In this document: one piece after another, positions 13,601-26,800 of the stretch
How the letters are laid out: every line of letters starts with the position of its first letter
Position numbering within the stretch: position 1 is the first letter of the stretch
Assembly (NCBI GenBank): GCA_029298735.1
Contig: JANSLP010000178.1
Location: 1 to 64,000, forward strand
Source: Ophiostoma sp. CBS 140.51
Lineage: Eukaryota; Ascomycota; Sordariomycetes; Ophiostomatales; Ophiostomataceae
Reading direction: 5' to 3'
Length of the DNA stretch: 64,000 nucleotides
The notes under the pieces: model-generated
The model's database searches: none
What the model was told of the DNA's origin: nothing
What the model saw: the letters and a program-made list of their open reading frames with translations, nothing else
Program-made: the position numbers and the translations under genes

Positions 13601-16600
13601 TGCAGCAAGAAAACCCAAGTGGCGAGGCGCCTTCGTATGGACAGGCAACAAACGCACCAGTCTCAGGCATACTCGTGCTCTCACTCGACCTTCTAGAAGC
13701 CGGATTCTCAGCCACAAATGGCGAATCCTGAAAAGCAAGACAGATCATCAAAAGCCAGACGACAACAAACACAAATCGCATCGTCCCAGACAAGTATGTA
13801 AGATACGAAGCAATACTTTGTCCCCCAAACGAGCCACCGAGATGGGGGCTGAATAGTGGGTTTTGCGTGTGTCCCTTTATTTCCCGTCGACTTTGTTTCA
13901 AGGTATACCACCAAAGTCTTCGCCGTCTTTGCCTTCTTTGACATTGGTTGGCTCGGGCGAGGCCGCTATTGAGCGGGCTGATCCCGCTTTCATTTACAGC
14001 ACGAGGGAGAGTTAGGGGCGATTTCTCCAATACAACGTCGATGCGGTTCAGCGACTGCAAGCGATTTCGAGGTGAGGCCTACTGGCCGTTGTCAGTTGAC
14101 AGTTGGTGTCTATGAATACTTCGATCACCGGCGTCAAGTCCAGTCTTGTGTTTTTTTTGTCTTACACCCTTTATCTCGGTTTGTTTTCATTATTTGTTTT
14201 GTTTCGTCCACATCCAGACTCGGATCAAACATCATCGACCATGAATCATCGCCATCCCACGTCCCAAGACATCAAACGCACAACTGCCCACCTACAACCC
14301 CGCAGATATACGCACATCCTTTCCTGAACAAGTCTCAGAAACTAAGGGGCCTTAAAAACCTCCCACTCGTTCCTCTTCAAGCACAAGAAAGTCCACTGCC
14401 GGCCAAGAAGATGATGGACCAGACGTGGGAGGGTCGGTCTGGGCCTGGCCCATGACAAAAGTACAAAGACGCCATACAACCATACAGAAAACATACGGAC
14501 CATTATCAATCACTGGGGTGAAAGAAGAAACCATCACCTGAAAGTTTTGTGTCCTCACATCGCTTGAGTTTTCCTTTTTCTTCTTCCTCTCTGCTGTGCT
14601 TTGCTTTATCGCCAGATGCACCTTAGGGGACCCCCACAGCGTTGGCGGAAGGGACCCCAATGACATAGTGCATGTGGGGGTTCTTGTAAGTGGAGGGTGG
14701 CAGGGGACCACGTAAGGCAGGGCTGAAGAGACATTGGAAAGCAACTGAACAACAGAAAACATTCAGAGTTTTTCTTTTCTTTTTTCTTTCGCAACACACC
14801 CCTAGCCAATCCATCCCACCCTCCTTTTCTTCTTTGCTGTTTGACAGCAAAGGGCTCCGTCCTCCGTACTCGCTGGAGAATTTTTACATCACAATGATGT
14901 GCCGGCAGCCAAGACGACCCGCTCAAAAGAGACGAAAGAAAAGGGGACAGAGATATCTCGACACTATCGGCCAACCAGCCCGGGCACGCCGCCCAAAACG
15001 AAATTTGAACACAATGAAACTTGCAATAGCCCTTCGTGTTTTCTTCTTTCGCCTTCCTCCGCCACATCCATATCTTCGGTGTCGATCTGCCCAGCAACAA
15101 AATATTGACAGATGGCAGAATATGGCGTCGCCGAGAGGCCATTTTCTTCACATGTTGACAATTTTGAAGATTTTGAGGCTCGCCCTTGAGAAACAGTCCC
15201 TGGCTCAAACAAAGAAAAAGCAAATAGACAACGGTAAGAGAGTGTGCTCTCGTACGATGGAATGAGCTGTCCACTCCCTTGTCGCCCCTATCTCAGCCTT
15301 TTCTGTACGCCGCCGTCCTCTCTGCTAGATACGCGTGGTTCGGATACTCCGTTCAGAAGACGAAACCGAGATACAGGGGGACACAAAACACAACGTCAAC
15401 TTTATTTGCCACCGTGATGGATCAAAGTCGCAATCATGACTTGCATCTACATCGACAACGCAACACAATCTTCAAGATCAAAAGTCTGAAGCGCAAAAAA
15501 TGGAGCTTAGCTGCCTCTTATCGCGACGTCGTGAAAGTGTGAAAATGCTAGTATCCGTTCGCTCGGCATGCAACTTTAGTCTGCTGCCAGACAGCACAAA
15601 ATGGCCTGATGGTCAGCGTTAGGTTCCCCTTTTTTGTGCTCGCTTTCCCTCACTTGTCCTCCCAATTCTTCGTCCGTCCCATATCTATCCGCATCCGTTG
15701 CGCGCCGCGTTACGCCTCATGCGCCACGCATCGACTGCGCATATCGAGCATCTGGGTCTACGAGCATGGAGTACGAATCATTGATTTCCTCCAGCGGACT
15801 TAGTTCCGTCCCTTTAAGTGGTTTTGGGTGTTAGTTCTCCCTCTAGTCTCTACTTCGGTGAATGGCCTAAAGCCATACTATTTATGCCATCCGAACCATC
15901 CAGACTATCTCCATCTCCGGAGTTGTTCTTGGCTCGAGCCACGAGAAGCATGCCAATAGCAAATAGTTGACAAGCAAAGAGGAGAAAGAGTAGAAATGGA
16001 GAGGGGAGAGCAAGCCACCCAAGGGCGAAAAACGTGTTGGAAAACGGGGTCTGGGAAGACCCTTCGATACGTGTATCAACAGAGAGAGCTTGACCTTGAA
16101 GGAGCATAGTCGATAATTTCTTGACAGCTTTGTCAACGTGCTGACTATGTTATGCTACGATTCCACAATTGCTTTGTTCTTTTACATGACTGCACGGTCG
16201 AGATTAAGGTTGATGGCAGTTCTGGCCAGATTCTGTGAAATCAAAATAGACAAAAGACATAGAACAAATTCTAACCGGAAAAGCAAAAGAACCAGAATCT
16301 ACAGAGTACGTCGTCACTTGCACGGCAGACCGGCCGCTAACAATGATCCTGTGCTCCTCAACGGGTCGATCATCCTTTGCTAAAACGACCCATCCCGTAC
16401 CTACGAGTGCGAAGTTGCGGCACAGTGGCTGTTCGTATATCCGTGTTCTTCATTCTGATGCCCCACGCATCCATCATCAGAACCAACAGACAGCCCAGGC
16501 ACACAGACCGAGAGCTGTTCAACTTTACCTTTTTTTCTTTGCTGTGTACTTTTGATGTGCCCCTCACACCCTTCATATCAAGCCGAGAAAGCCTCCTAAA

Positions 16601-17000
16601 TAATTAAACTTGACAGTGGCAAGAAAGAACAGACGAGAAAAGAGTACTTTGTACTTAATACACCTCGATGGAGCCTATGCTCTCATAAAGGTCCATCGGC
16701 GACAGCGAAGGTGGGCAGTTTTTAGGTCAGGGTGAGGAGAAACAACCCGAGATTGCTCTTTCGCTGAAGCTGGAGGAGCCTTGACCTTTCGCAAAGACGA
16801 AATTGGAGGTGGACGGAGAAAGTTTGGGGGTGCAGTGGGGGTGTTACGCAAAGGTAAAGGTGCGACCACAGAGAAGGAAGCTCCTAAGACTCGACAACCC
16901 TCGACAACCCTCGACAACAACATGTGACGCAACTGTGTGGGAAAGCTTTTATCTTTCTGTGCCAGCCAAAGCATTTATGGTGTGTCACACGACAGAAGAA

Positions 17001-17033
17001 GAGAGAGAGAGAGAGTGTGTGTGTGTGTGTGTG
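17001..17033. repeat. GA/GT compound microsatellite
   Basis: About seven GA dinucleotides run directly into about nine GT dinucleotides. The tract lies inside a 189-codon open frame (16803-17372) that I do not regard as a gene, since the microsatellite keeps several frames open. Confidence 0.9.
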
Positions 17034-17502
17034 AAGCTTGAAGTTGCCGGAGTGCATGCAGAAGGATTCATTTGGGAAGAGAAGGAAAGCCCCGCGAGGG
17101 TGGGCAGCACAACAATGGATATGCAAGCAGGCGACATCGAGCATATCAGGAAGCAACTACAAACAGCAAAATTCAATATGTGCTGCTCTGATGTTGTTAC
17201 TGTTCCGGCACAAGAAAAGTGCCATCACGAACATCTGGCAAACTTGGCCGGCCTCGGTGAGTCTAGAGTTGCATCCAGCCGTCATGTGCCAGTTCCCCAA
17301 CAAGAATACATAGACACCGTTGATGCAAAAGTACTGTGCACCAGGGATGATGCAGGATATCTAGTTGCATAGATCGAGACGCACTGTACCTCTGACTCTA
17401 TAGCTGCATATCATCGGTAAGTAGTGATACCACTTGACTGATTAGGAGATGAATGCGAGCTTTGGGTGAGCCGAGATCTAAATCATTCAAGATCCAAGAC
17501 TG

Positions 17503-17530
17503 AAGCACCTCTTGCAAGCTAGAGGTGCTT
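17503..17530. other. Perfect 10-bp inverted repeat (hairpin)
   Basis: The arms 17503-17512 (AAGCACCTCT) and 17521-17530 (AGAGGTGCTT) are perfectly complementary around an 8-nt spacer. A T-rich run follows within about 20 nt. It sits in the gene-poor region with no adjacent coding gene; its function is unknown. Confidence 0.7.
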
Positions 17531-18237
17531 TGATCTTTCTCTATTTTTGACTTGTGGATTAATTCCGATGTGTCTCTTCATTCTATGCCGATATTTTCTA
17601 ATGATGGTCATATATTCAAGCCACAAAGAACAAGGATGGACTCGGTAAAAAGAGGGGAAGCAAAGTACAGCAAAATAAAGAATGAAAGGTGAAGCATGTT
17701 GAGAGGTTGATGGCCGTGAGAATTACAGACGCTGAACGGGCGAATCAGATGCAATCCATGACAGGCGTGTACTGTGAATGGTCTATTTGTGGCTATTTTA
17801 GACCGTCCAGACATCTCATCTCCTACGTCGTCGTGCTTTCTTTTTGGCTGACAAAGACACCAGACAGCGACGGCGCCATGTCTATGGTAGAGAAATAGCT
17901 TCTTGTGTCAGAATCGATCGACATGGGAAACCTGCGGCTGAAAGACAAATTAACGTCATGAAGCCATAGTTTACACTTTCTCTATTGTCAAGAAATGCAC
18001 ATGGTCGCGCGTGCAGCCTAAACGGCCTGACATCAAGGTTGTCATCGGCAAAAAGAAAGCATATTCTTCAGCTCGCAGCCGCCTTTTGCGCCTCAAAGAT
18101 TTCTCGGTGCTGTGTTCATCAAATGTTGACATCCGAACTGATGGGACTTTTGTCACTGGCCAGTAACCCGACCGCGTGGTCGTGATGGTCGTCATCAGAT
18201 ACGCTTATGAATTGATGCCAGTAGCCATTATATTCAT

Positions 18238-18362
18238 GATGCAAGTAATTAACTGTGATTTTTTTATTTCTTTTTTTAATATCTCGTATAATTTTATTTC
18301 TTTTCTTTATATCAAAAATGCACTTTTAATTATACTCATAAAAATAAATCAATGAAAACAAA
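18238..18362. other. AT-rich island
   Basis: About 125 bp made mostly of A and T, with several T-runs and A-runs, flanked by mixed-composition sequence. It holds no open frame of note. It could be a replication-related or scaffold-attachment element, or simply degenerate DNA. Confidence 0.5.
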
Positions 18363-21300
18363 GCGCCATGTGCGGCTTGCTCTGCATCAGAAATAGCACC
18401 AGCATCTCATACGTCCATACTCTTCTCGTGCTCATATCTAAGTCCTATTCATAATGACAGACTGCTGATCATCTTGTATAGTGCATTACAGACATGTCTC
18501 TTACATGTCTCACATCTAAGAAGCTGGAGGTGTACATTATAAACAACCTCTACGTATTGATGAGATTAGGAGAAACAAAGTTGCTCTGTACTTGCTGTCG
18601 CCATCATCAGTGCTACCCATGAAAGTTCATGACACAGACAAGGACGTGGTACTGGGACTTGAAATATGCACTCTCTGTCCTGCCAAGGCAGCCTCTTTAT
18701 CTGAGCTGTCAGAGACACTCTCATGCAAGATGCAAAACACAAGACATGACGGGCTTGTGTATCTAGTTGTTAGACGACATTAAAACATTGTGCTTGTCAG
18801 CGGAATATCAGAGACATCATCCGAGTCCCGGTCTCTGGATCTACGAGCTACAAGGTCTAGAAAATAACGTGCTCAGTAGCTACACAATGTTGTGCTTTGT
18901 AACAAAAGCCCTGTGTCTTCGTTACGACATCTTATCCATATTTTATGTAAACAAAGTATATGGTACAGAGAGTCTAGGTCTGTATTCTCGGGCGGCCTCT
19001 TATATTTTCTTTTGTTTTCTTTTTGCAGTATTTGTTCCCCATGAAGAGGTTTGAATCCTTGTACAAATGCACGATGGCTCCAGACCCAGGCGCGTGGCAA
19101 AATATGCATGCACTTCAGAACTGTGGATGCAAGCCACATACAGACTGGGGGACATGAGGGGACGAGGGCTGTAGATTGGGTCTTGTGGACTGGGAGGAGG
19201 AGGGCACCAAAGCAAGGGGATGACGGAAAGGACGTGTCTAGACACAGCATGGAGAGGAAAAAGAAAAGTGTGCATGGAAGACGGTGGCGATGCCCCGTTT
19301 CCAGAGCGAGTGCAGTATCGGGGTCTGCGGCAACCTCTTATCGAGCGGGCAGATACTGATATGGTGGATACGAGACATGATGCCGGCCGCCTCAGGGTTG
19401 CTAGCAAGGGTGAGGATGCAAGGAGTAGAGGACAGTCTGAAGAGTACACGGTTGGTTCTAGAGGTTGCAGTCTGGAGGCTGGGTGTGTTGATGGACAAGC
19501 AAGGAGACAAGAGGACGAGATATCTCAGCGCTCTGACTGGACGGACTGTGACGGGATGAGCTGATACCAAGCGGGGGAGGACATCATGCAGCTACGGAAC
19601 CCAGTCTCCTTCTCATGAATGGAAGAGGGGACTATCCATCGTTTGTTTAAATCCGTGATAAAGAAAGAGGGGAAAGAAGAGGGGAAGCTGGAGACAGCCA
19701 GAGTATGATAAAGAGGTCGGCGACATAGGCACATATATGCCCAAAGATATAGTGAGATATCAACGATATACCTGTGTATATGCTCTTTGATAACGAACTA
19801 TATGAGGGAAGGGCTTCACGACAGTGTGGCAACACGGCTTTGCTAGCCCTACAGAAACTGCGCGCTCGTCCGTGATAGTATCGTCTTGGCTTTATCCAAC
19901 TGCATGATACGGATAAGGACCGGACGATAAAACTCTCGGGACAACTTGTCTGCCATCTATCCTCCCTCAAGGTTTATGTTTGGTGATAGGCAGGGAGATA
20001 CGGGATGTGTTACTCAATCAAATATTGAGAACGTGAGATAAAAGACGACGGTGGCAAAAAAAACAAAAGAACGTGTCGAGAGGGGATGTACTGGGGGGAG
20101 GAGCATGGTCTTGGTGAGGCTGGGAAGGCGGGATACCTAAAGATGGAGGCAAGGGGAGAGATATGGAGAGTTGTGGTAAAAGGCACAGGGATATGCAGGA
20201 GGCATATGAGGATTGTAGTAAAGAAATAAATATTCATGAGTTAGGGGTGTCTTCAGGTATGGGACGGACTCTGGGAAGGAATATTCGGGGTTCGTTGACA
20301 CTGGGATATAGTGACAAAATATAGACGAGATGGTAGTATGTTGGTCGTTGTTTAGGCAGCTGAAGATGTGCAAAATACAGACAAGCAAGGAGTTTGAGAA
20401 AGAAGCATGCCTGCTTATGCCAGGGCGATATATCAAATAAAAGTCGAATAAGGTAGTGATATGGCAACATAGTCCGCTGGGCTCATCCTGAAGTGACGTG
20501 CAAGTTTTTCTTTTCTTTTTTCCTACACTTTTCACGAGTCTCCGCTAATTTTGCTCCTTTCAAGTCATTCGGTGTTTGAAAATTTTGATTTCATAGAAGA
20601 GAACTTACGAGCAATTTGCATTGCTAGTTGCTGCCCAACAAGGCTGGCTGTCTGCGTGGTCGTTCAGAATTTTCTTTTCCTCAATGTTTTCATGACGTCC
20701 TGACTGTGTGGAGAGAGACGAAAAGGATTAGTGCTGAAAGCTGAGCTCTGGTAGCCCTTTAAACCCCTGTTGGCTTCTTGCTGGCTGCACGGTCTCCCCG
20801 AAGTACACACACCAAACCTCCAGACGGGCCAGGCTCTATTGTTTCTTTTAAAGCTTTTGGTGGGTGATCTACGGGTTAGACCGACCCTTCAATAGCTTCT
20901 CCGGTATTGACGTTGGTGTTTTTGTGTTGCGTTGCCGTTTTATGGGACCCTATTTTTTAATTTTCTTCGGTGAGGATGAGATGAAGAGTTTGCATGGTCT
21001 ACCCATCGTTCTTTCCTGTTAACTCTATCTGTGTCGTCACTGTCTCCTCTTCCTCATCTGTAATTTCTGCTGGACCGTCCCTTCCTGATTATTCCGTAGA
21101 ACGCTCTTACCCTCCACATTTCGATCTTTATTGCCAGGAAGGTGCAATGCAAAACGCATGGCCAGCACAAGAAAGAGGACATTCATACCTTCCTCAAGCA
21201 TGCCTTAGACTCGGCGAAGAACCCTTTCCACATTCTAATTGCAACCATATGCTCTTTCCTTTGGTGCCCTCGAGTCCAAGGATCCAGATGTCAATATAGG

Positions 21301-21600
21301 AGGAAGCTATGACCAGCAGCCATCGGGGCGCTAATGTCCGCTAAGACACAATTCTTTGCCCATTTGTCGAGGATTCTCCACTAGAGTGCCCTTTACAGCA
21401 CTATCAGGAGCTCTGAAAATAGGCCAGCGCGGGGGTCTTAGCTGTGGTGCCCCGCTGTAGCTTCGATCGTTCAGTGCTGGTTGCACCTTCCTTGGAGGCT
21501 GGCTTTGTATTACGAAAGAAAAACGCCCTCGGTCATCAACTTTGTCAGGGCCCGCAGCCAGCCTCGGGAAGGTGCGATTGCGCTCGTGCCAATTGGCGAC

Positions 21601-22179
21601 TGCCCGCACATCACGACATCGCAGCTGTCTCAACATTCCCCGATCGAGCCTCTTGCTTCATCACCCAGTTGCATCCTCACATCTTTACAACTTCACACCT
21701 TACCAATCCACACCCTCACTCACATCCACGCACAACCATCAAGAACCCCCGCGCTGCCATCCTCTCGCTCCACAATCAGCCACTCATCTCGTTGTTTTAT
21801 CCTGGCCGCTCTCTTCCACTCACGTTTTTCTCTTCCTCTGGTTTCCTGCCTCCCCTTTCTCTTCCACCAATTGAGGGTGTCACGAGGACGCACAATCGTA
21901 GACTTGTGCACTTAACACAGCCTCGCTTCTTTTCTGCGGCTCTCTCGGTTTCCCATCTCGTTCTCGCATTTTCGCTTTCTTATTCCACCCTGTTGACCAG
22001 ACCTGCAACTTTCGGCCAGACCACAGCTGCGATTTCGGGACTCTTTGATCTAAATCGGCGACGACCGACACGAGCAAAAGGCAGTCAGCAGCGGGCCTAT
22101 CCGCTCTCTTCCAGACCACACACACACACCTTCTTTTTCTTGACCACCACCAAGGCCACCTCGCCGAGACCCGACCGAG
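21601..22179 (+). promoter_or_regulatory. Pyrimidine-rich leader and promoter of the ketopantoate reductase gene
   Basis: The + strand becomes strongly C/T-rich (runs of TCTTTC, CACC and TTCTTTTTCTTG) up to the ATG at 22180. This matches the leaders of the other genes in the window. A 273-codon open frame (21444-22265) runs through it only because stops are depleted; it merges into exon 1 of the real gene. TSS and core promoter were not resolved. Confidence 0.5.
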
Positions 22180-23709
22180 ATGGCCCATCATTCTCCTGCC
22201 AATGTCCCTGCGGCGGACCCGACCAAGTTAGTCCTCTTGCATTTTGCATTATCCTGTGCCCTTGAACCCCCACACGCCCTTTAGTAAGGCTGTGCCTATG
22301 CTTGTCTTTATGTTTGCACACATACATTGATCCGTGCTGATACTGGTCCAGGCCTGTCCACATCGTCTTCGTCGGTGCTGGTGCCGTGGGATGCTTCTAT
22401 GCATCGAGGCTTCATTACGTATGTCTTACTCTTCTTCACTCTTCTTGACTCTCCATGTCATTGATCATCTCTGTCACGAGGCTGGCTGAGGCTGGCTGTC
22501 TTGACTGCCAAGGGGGGCGTTGGCATTGTCTATCGGTCATGCTTTCATCCACCGCCGCCTGCCGCCTTGTTGCCCCTGCTCGATCGATATTAGAGACCGC
22601 CTCTTTGTTGATATGTTGACCTGTTGCTAACCATTGTGGCCTTTCTTTTTCCTTGACCGTCTATCCTACAGCCTGATCACAACATTCATGTGTCCTTGAT
22701 TGGCCGCTCCAACTATGCAGCCCTCGCCAAGGACGGCGTGCAGCTGCAGACACGCTCTTTTGGCAATTATGTCTTTCACCCCCATGCCGTCTACCCGTCT
22801 GCCAATGCTGCCGGTGGTGTTCCCAATAGCTCGACATCCAGTGATGTGCCGCCGCCGCCACCCGGCGGCTGGGATTATGTCGTCGTGACCACCAAGGCCC
22901 TGCCGGACCGCGTCGACGATTCGGCCACCATTGCCCCGCTGGTCGGGCCCAAGTCGACCATTGTTCTCATCCAGAACGGCGTCGGCGTCGAGGCACCGTA
23001 CCGCGCCCGGTTCCCCGATACAACCATCATCAGTGGTGTCACCATCATCAGCGCCGAGCAGGTCAAGCCCGGCGTTATCCGCCAGAACCGCTGGACACGC
23101 CTGCACATTGGCCCCTACACAACCTCGGCCGAGTCGTCCTCCTCGTCCGCATCACCACCCTCAGCAAGCGTTGACCCGAACAGTGCACTCACAAAACGGG
23201 GCACGGAGGCCACCGAGCGCCTGACCGACTGGTGGACGCGTCTCGGCGGCATCCGCGACATTGACCCGCTCGATGAGGTCGGCCTACAGACTGTGCGTTG
23301 GCACAAACTGTGCATCAACGCCGCCTTCAACCCGTCGGCCGTGCTTTCGGGAGGCCGCGGCAATGCTGATATGGCCTCGGACCCAGAGATGCGCATCCAC
23401 CTGCGTGCCATTATGGACGAGATCTGGGCCGCCGCACCGCGAATTCTCGGGCGGCCCTTCCCCAGCGAGCTGGCCACACCGGATAAGATTCTCGCGAGCA
23501 CGGACCGCAATAAGGGCGCGCGTCCGAGTATGCTGCTCGACTGGGAGGCTGGCCGGCCGCTGGAGCTGGAAGTGATTGTTGGCAACCCGGTGCGCATTGC
23601 CCGTGCACGCGGTGTTGAGCTGCCGCGCATGCAGAGCTTATACGCCTTGTTGCGGAGTGCACAGAGTGTACGGGAGCAGAAACAGAAGGAAGCCAAGGGC
23701 AAGTTGTAG
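22180..23709 (+). CDS. 2-dehydropantoate 2-reductase (ketopantoate reductase, ApbA/PanE family)
   Basis: Predicted NADPH-dependent reduction of ketopantoate to pantoate on the way to pantothenate and CoA. I join three exons: 22180-22226, 22352-22418 and 22672-23709. The introns are 125 bp (GTTAGT...CCAG) and 253 bp (GTATGT, branch GCTAAC, CTACAG). The 383-residue product has the Rossmann motif G24-A-G-A-V-G29 encoded by exon 2, so the splice is needed to build the nucleotide site. Further matches are the lysine in VVVTTKALP, the segment IQNGVG, and the family's C-terminal helical domain signature around RWHKLCINAAFNP (active-site Lys and Asn). A Ser/Ala-rich insertion lies near residues 195-215. 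Fungi often carry several paralogues, so a related 2-oxoacid substrate is possible. It converges on the ABC transporter gene, with 190 bp between the stop codons. Confidence 0.92.
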
Positions 23710-23899
23710 AGTGATTACGAGGTTTGATTATCTTGAGAACTGTATTTTGTATATTGCAATTCTTGTAAAAGAAACCATCTAATGAATTAAAATATGCCGT
23801 ATGCTTGTATATATGCAAGAGTGTATCATAAGAACAATTAAAACAAAATAAAAACAGAAATCGTCTGTATATGATGTAAGTTGAGAAGAAAGCTTGTGT
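23710..23899. terminator. Shared 3' region of two convergent genes
   Basis: This 190-bp gap separates the + strand reductase stop from the - strand ABC transporter stop. It is AT-rich, with polyadenylation-like elements in both directions: AATTAAAAT near 23785 for the + gene, and T-rich complements of AATTAAAACAAAATAAAAAC near 23836-23856. Overlapping 3' UTRs are likely. Confidence 0.5.
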
Positions 23900-26800
23900 C
23901 TAGCGAGACCCAAACTTCCACCACTTCTTCTTCTGTGCGGCCGCCGCAGCAGCCGCCGCCTCTTCCTCCCGGTGGTAACCTTCCTCCTGGATGTTGTGCC
24001 TGCCGACAATCTCCAAGAAGACCTGGTCCAAGGTTGTCGGGCTGACACTGTAGTGGTCAATCCCCAGAGCTTCGCGCTGCTCATCGAGCATAACGACCAA
24101 ACGGCCAATGGCGCTTGTCGACGAGGAGGCCGATGCCAGGTTGAGCGAGTTGGACGTAGTTGTGGTAGTGGTGGCCACGTTCTTCTCTGACGGTGTTGCG
24201 TGTGAACTACTGTCGTCGTCGAGGTCGGCTTCCTTGGCATTGTCGCTGTGACCGGCATCCCCCAGAGGAATGGCAAACCGCATCTGACCGTGGTACGTCT
24301 CCTTCTCAATCTCCACTCGAGGGAAGGTGTCCTGAACCCACTGGCGCAGACGCGCCGTATCAACATCAGATGTCCGCGGCGCGCCACGGCTAACAAGGTG
24401 GACATACAGCCGGTTGCCGAATCGGGCGCGCAAATCATCTGTGCCTCCCGCCGCCAGCATGCGTTTCGCCAGGATACCAGCACGGCCCGCGAGAGCATCG
24501 GCCTCCTCCATGGAGTGGGTTGTGAGGAGAATGGAGCGGCCGGGGACGGTAGCCGCCAGTGTGCGCCACATGATACGCTTGGCGGCAGCGTCGAGACCCG
24601 ACGAAGGCTCGTCCAGAATGACGACGGCCGGGTTGCCCATCAAAGCAATACCGAGACTCAGCTTACGCTTGTTGCCGCCCGACAGAGCATGCGCCTGGCG
24701 GTCACTAAATGCACGCAGACCCACGGCACGAATGACAGCCTGAACATTGTACTCGACATCTTCAATGCCGCGGACGCGGGCATAGAACCGTAAGTGCTCG
24801 CGGACCGTCATTTGATCGACGGCGTCAAACTGGGGACAGACGCCGAGGCTGCCGCGGGCGGCCACCAGCTTCTTTGTGACGGACAGACCCTCAACAAAGA
24901 CGTCACCGTCGTCGGGCTTCAAGTCGCCACGAATCATGGATATGGTGGTGGACTTGCCGGCACCGTTGGGGCCCAGCAGGGCAAAAACCTCGCTGTGGTT
25001 GACGTCGAAGCTAACATTGTCGATGGCCGTGTTCTTCTTGAACGTCTTGGTAACATGAGAGACGCACAGACCGCGGTCGGAAGCGTCGGGGTTGCCGCCG
25101 TCGCCAATATGGGGACCATTGTCTTCAGGGAAGGCATCGCCATTGACATCGACGGCGGGTTGGGGCGCTGTCGTCTTTTGCCGACGGAGCATCCTGGTGA
25201 GCCGGTAAAAGGATGCACCGACGTTGCCGCTGTCGAACCACAGCAAGATGGCAAAGAGCAGAATGGACTGCCAGATGAGGTAGAAGATGGGTCCGCCGTA
25301 CAGCGTAAACTTGCCCGGATTGCTGCTGATGACGGTGCCATCGCAAGTCACCGAGAACAGGTTCAAGACAACAAAGAGGGATCGAATGACGGAGCCAATG
25401 GGAGCGACCGCCGAGGCGACAAAGTGCACAATCAGCAGGTCGGCATCAATGTGGTTGACGGGTGCATAGGTAATAGTAGCGAGGTAGGCAATCATGTAAA
25501 CGAGGAAGATGATGGCCTGGTAGGCGGCCGTGAAAGCGTAGGCCGTCAACTGGTTGCGGGAGAAGAGGGAGATGTTGTAAGCGAGCAGAGCAGATGCGAG
25601 GCCATAGAGGGCAAAGATGAGGAACAGGTAGCCGACATGGTACCAAACGCCTGACAGTGCGGCAAACAGGATGGTCATGAGCGTCGACGACACCAAGACA
25701 ATGGCAAAGTCAAATCCAACATAAGCCATCCACAGCGGCAGGGCACGCACGCCGTTGGAATATTCCAGACCGCGGACATGGCGACGTCTTTCGAGGTTGG
25801 GGTACAAAGAGAAGAAGCCCGGGTAAGCCGCGCAAGCCAAACAGACGTAGACAAGCATCTGCAGCGACTTGCCGGTGCTTGGCGACCAGGGAATGTCAAA
25901 GTCTGCATAGTTGGCGGAGATGGACAGGTTGGCCAGCAAGACGTTCATCAAGTTCTGGCCAAAGAAGGAGTTGACCTGGTCCAGGTAGTCGCCCAAGTAG
26001 GCCACAGTCGGAGGCGAGGTGCTGTCGCCGAGCCAGAAGCCAGCCGGTGTGACATTCTTGCGGTACTGGATGATGAGTTCGTTGAAGTCGTCAAATGTGT
26101 CGGCGAGCGTAATGTTCTGGAAGATCTGGGAGACGATCGACGTGTCGTTGCTACTGCTGCCGCTGCCGCTGCTACTACTGTTGGTGCTGCTGTTGGTAAA
26201 CATGGGCGTAAAGAGGTTGACGATGGAGTTGATGTCAGAGAAACGGGTTGCAGGGCCGGCCACGAGAAAAAGAATGTCACCAGCATCCGCAAGGTTCTGC
26301 GGATCATCGTTGGACAGTTGCTCACTCGACGAACAGCCGACGGGCTTCTGGTTCCGCACAAAGAGTGTGACAAGACCGGCTGCAAGAACAGGGATTGCCA
26401 AGGCAGCAGCCGATGGCACCCAGTTGTGCTTGAAGACGATGAAGCGTTTTCTGAATAAGACTTGGGCTTGCTTCCAGTAACCAATCTTGCGACCGGAGAG
26501 AAGTTTCAGGCCACCGTTGTTATTCGGACTGTCGATGGAGTTTGGTACGAGCATGCCAGATGCGGCTGGCTGGACTTCGTCGGACACCTGCTGCTTTTCG
26601 CCGACGACGCTGGTGCTGCTTTCTTGACCATGCTCGGATCCAGAGCCAGAGTCTGCCGCCTGGTTCCTCTCGTGCTCTTCCTGCTCCTGCTGCACCTCTT
26701 CGGCGAGCTGCAAGAACACGTCTTCCAGGGTCGGGCCGGAGAAGCGATAATCGGTCACACCGGCGGCTTCAAGCGTGCGGATAGCCTGGGCGGCCAGGCT

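Larger units (their letters stand above)
1661..21600. other. Large gene-poor region with no supported coding gene
   Basis: I find no open frame or spliced model with a recognisable family, sustained GC-rich third positions or convincing intron signals over roughly 20 kb. Composition is ordinary rather than AT-rich, apart from an island at about 18238-18362, so this does not look like a RIP-destroyed transposon block. It contains short tandem repeats (three 14-mers at 1757-1798, two 11-mers near 5698, three 10-mers at 16891-16920), a GA/GT microsatellite (17001-17033), a cluster of ATGCAT palindromes (6759-7042) and a perfect 10-bp-stem hairpin (17503-17530). Non-coding transcripts cannot be excluded from sequence alone. 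Confidence 0.5.

Noticed and set aside
16803..17372. 189-codon open frame on the + strand
   Set aside because: Crosses a GA/GT microsatellite and a 10-mer tandem repeat, with no recognisable domain or GC3 signal.
21444..22265. 273-codon open frame upstream of and overlapping the ketopantoate reductase start
   Set aside because: It is the C/T-rich leader plus exon 1 and part of intron 1; the spliced model supplies the real protein.
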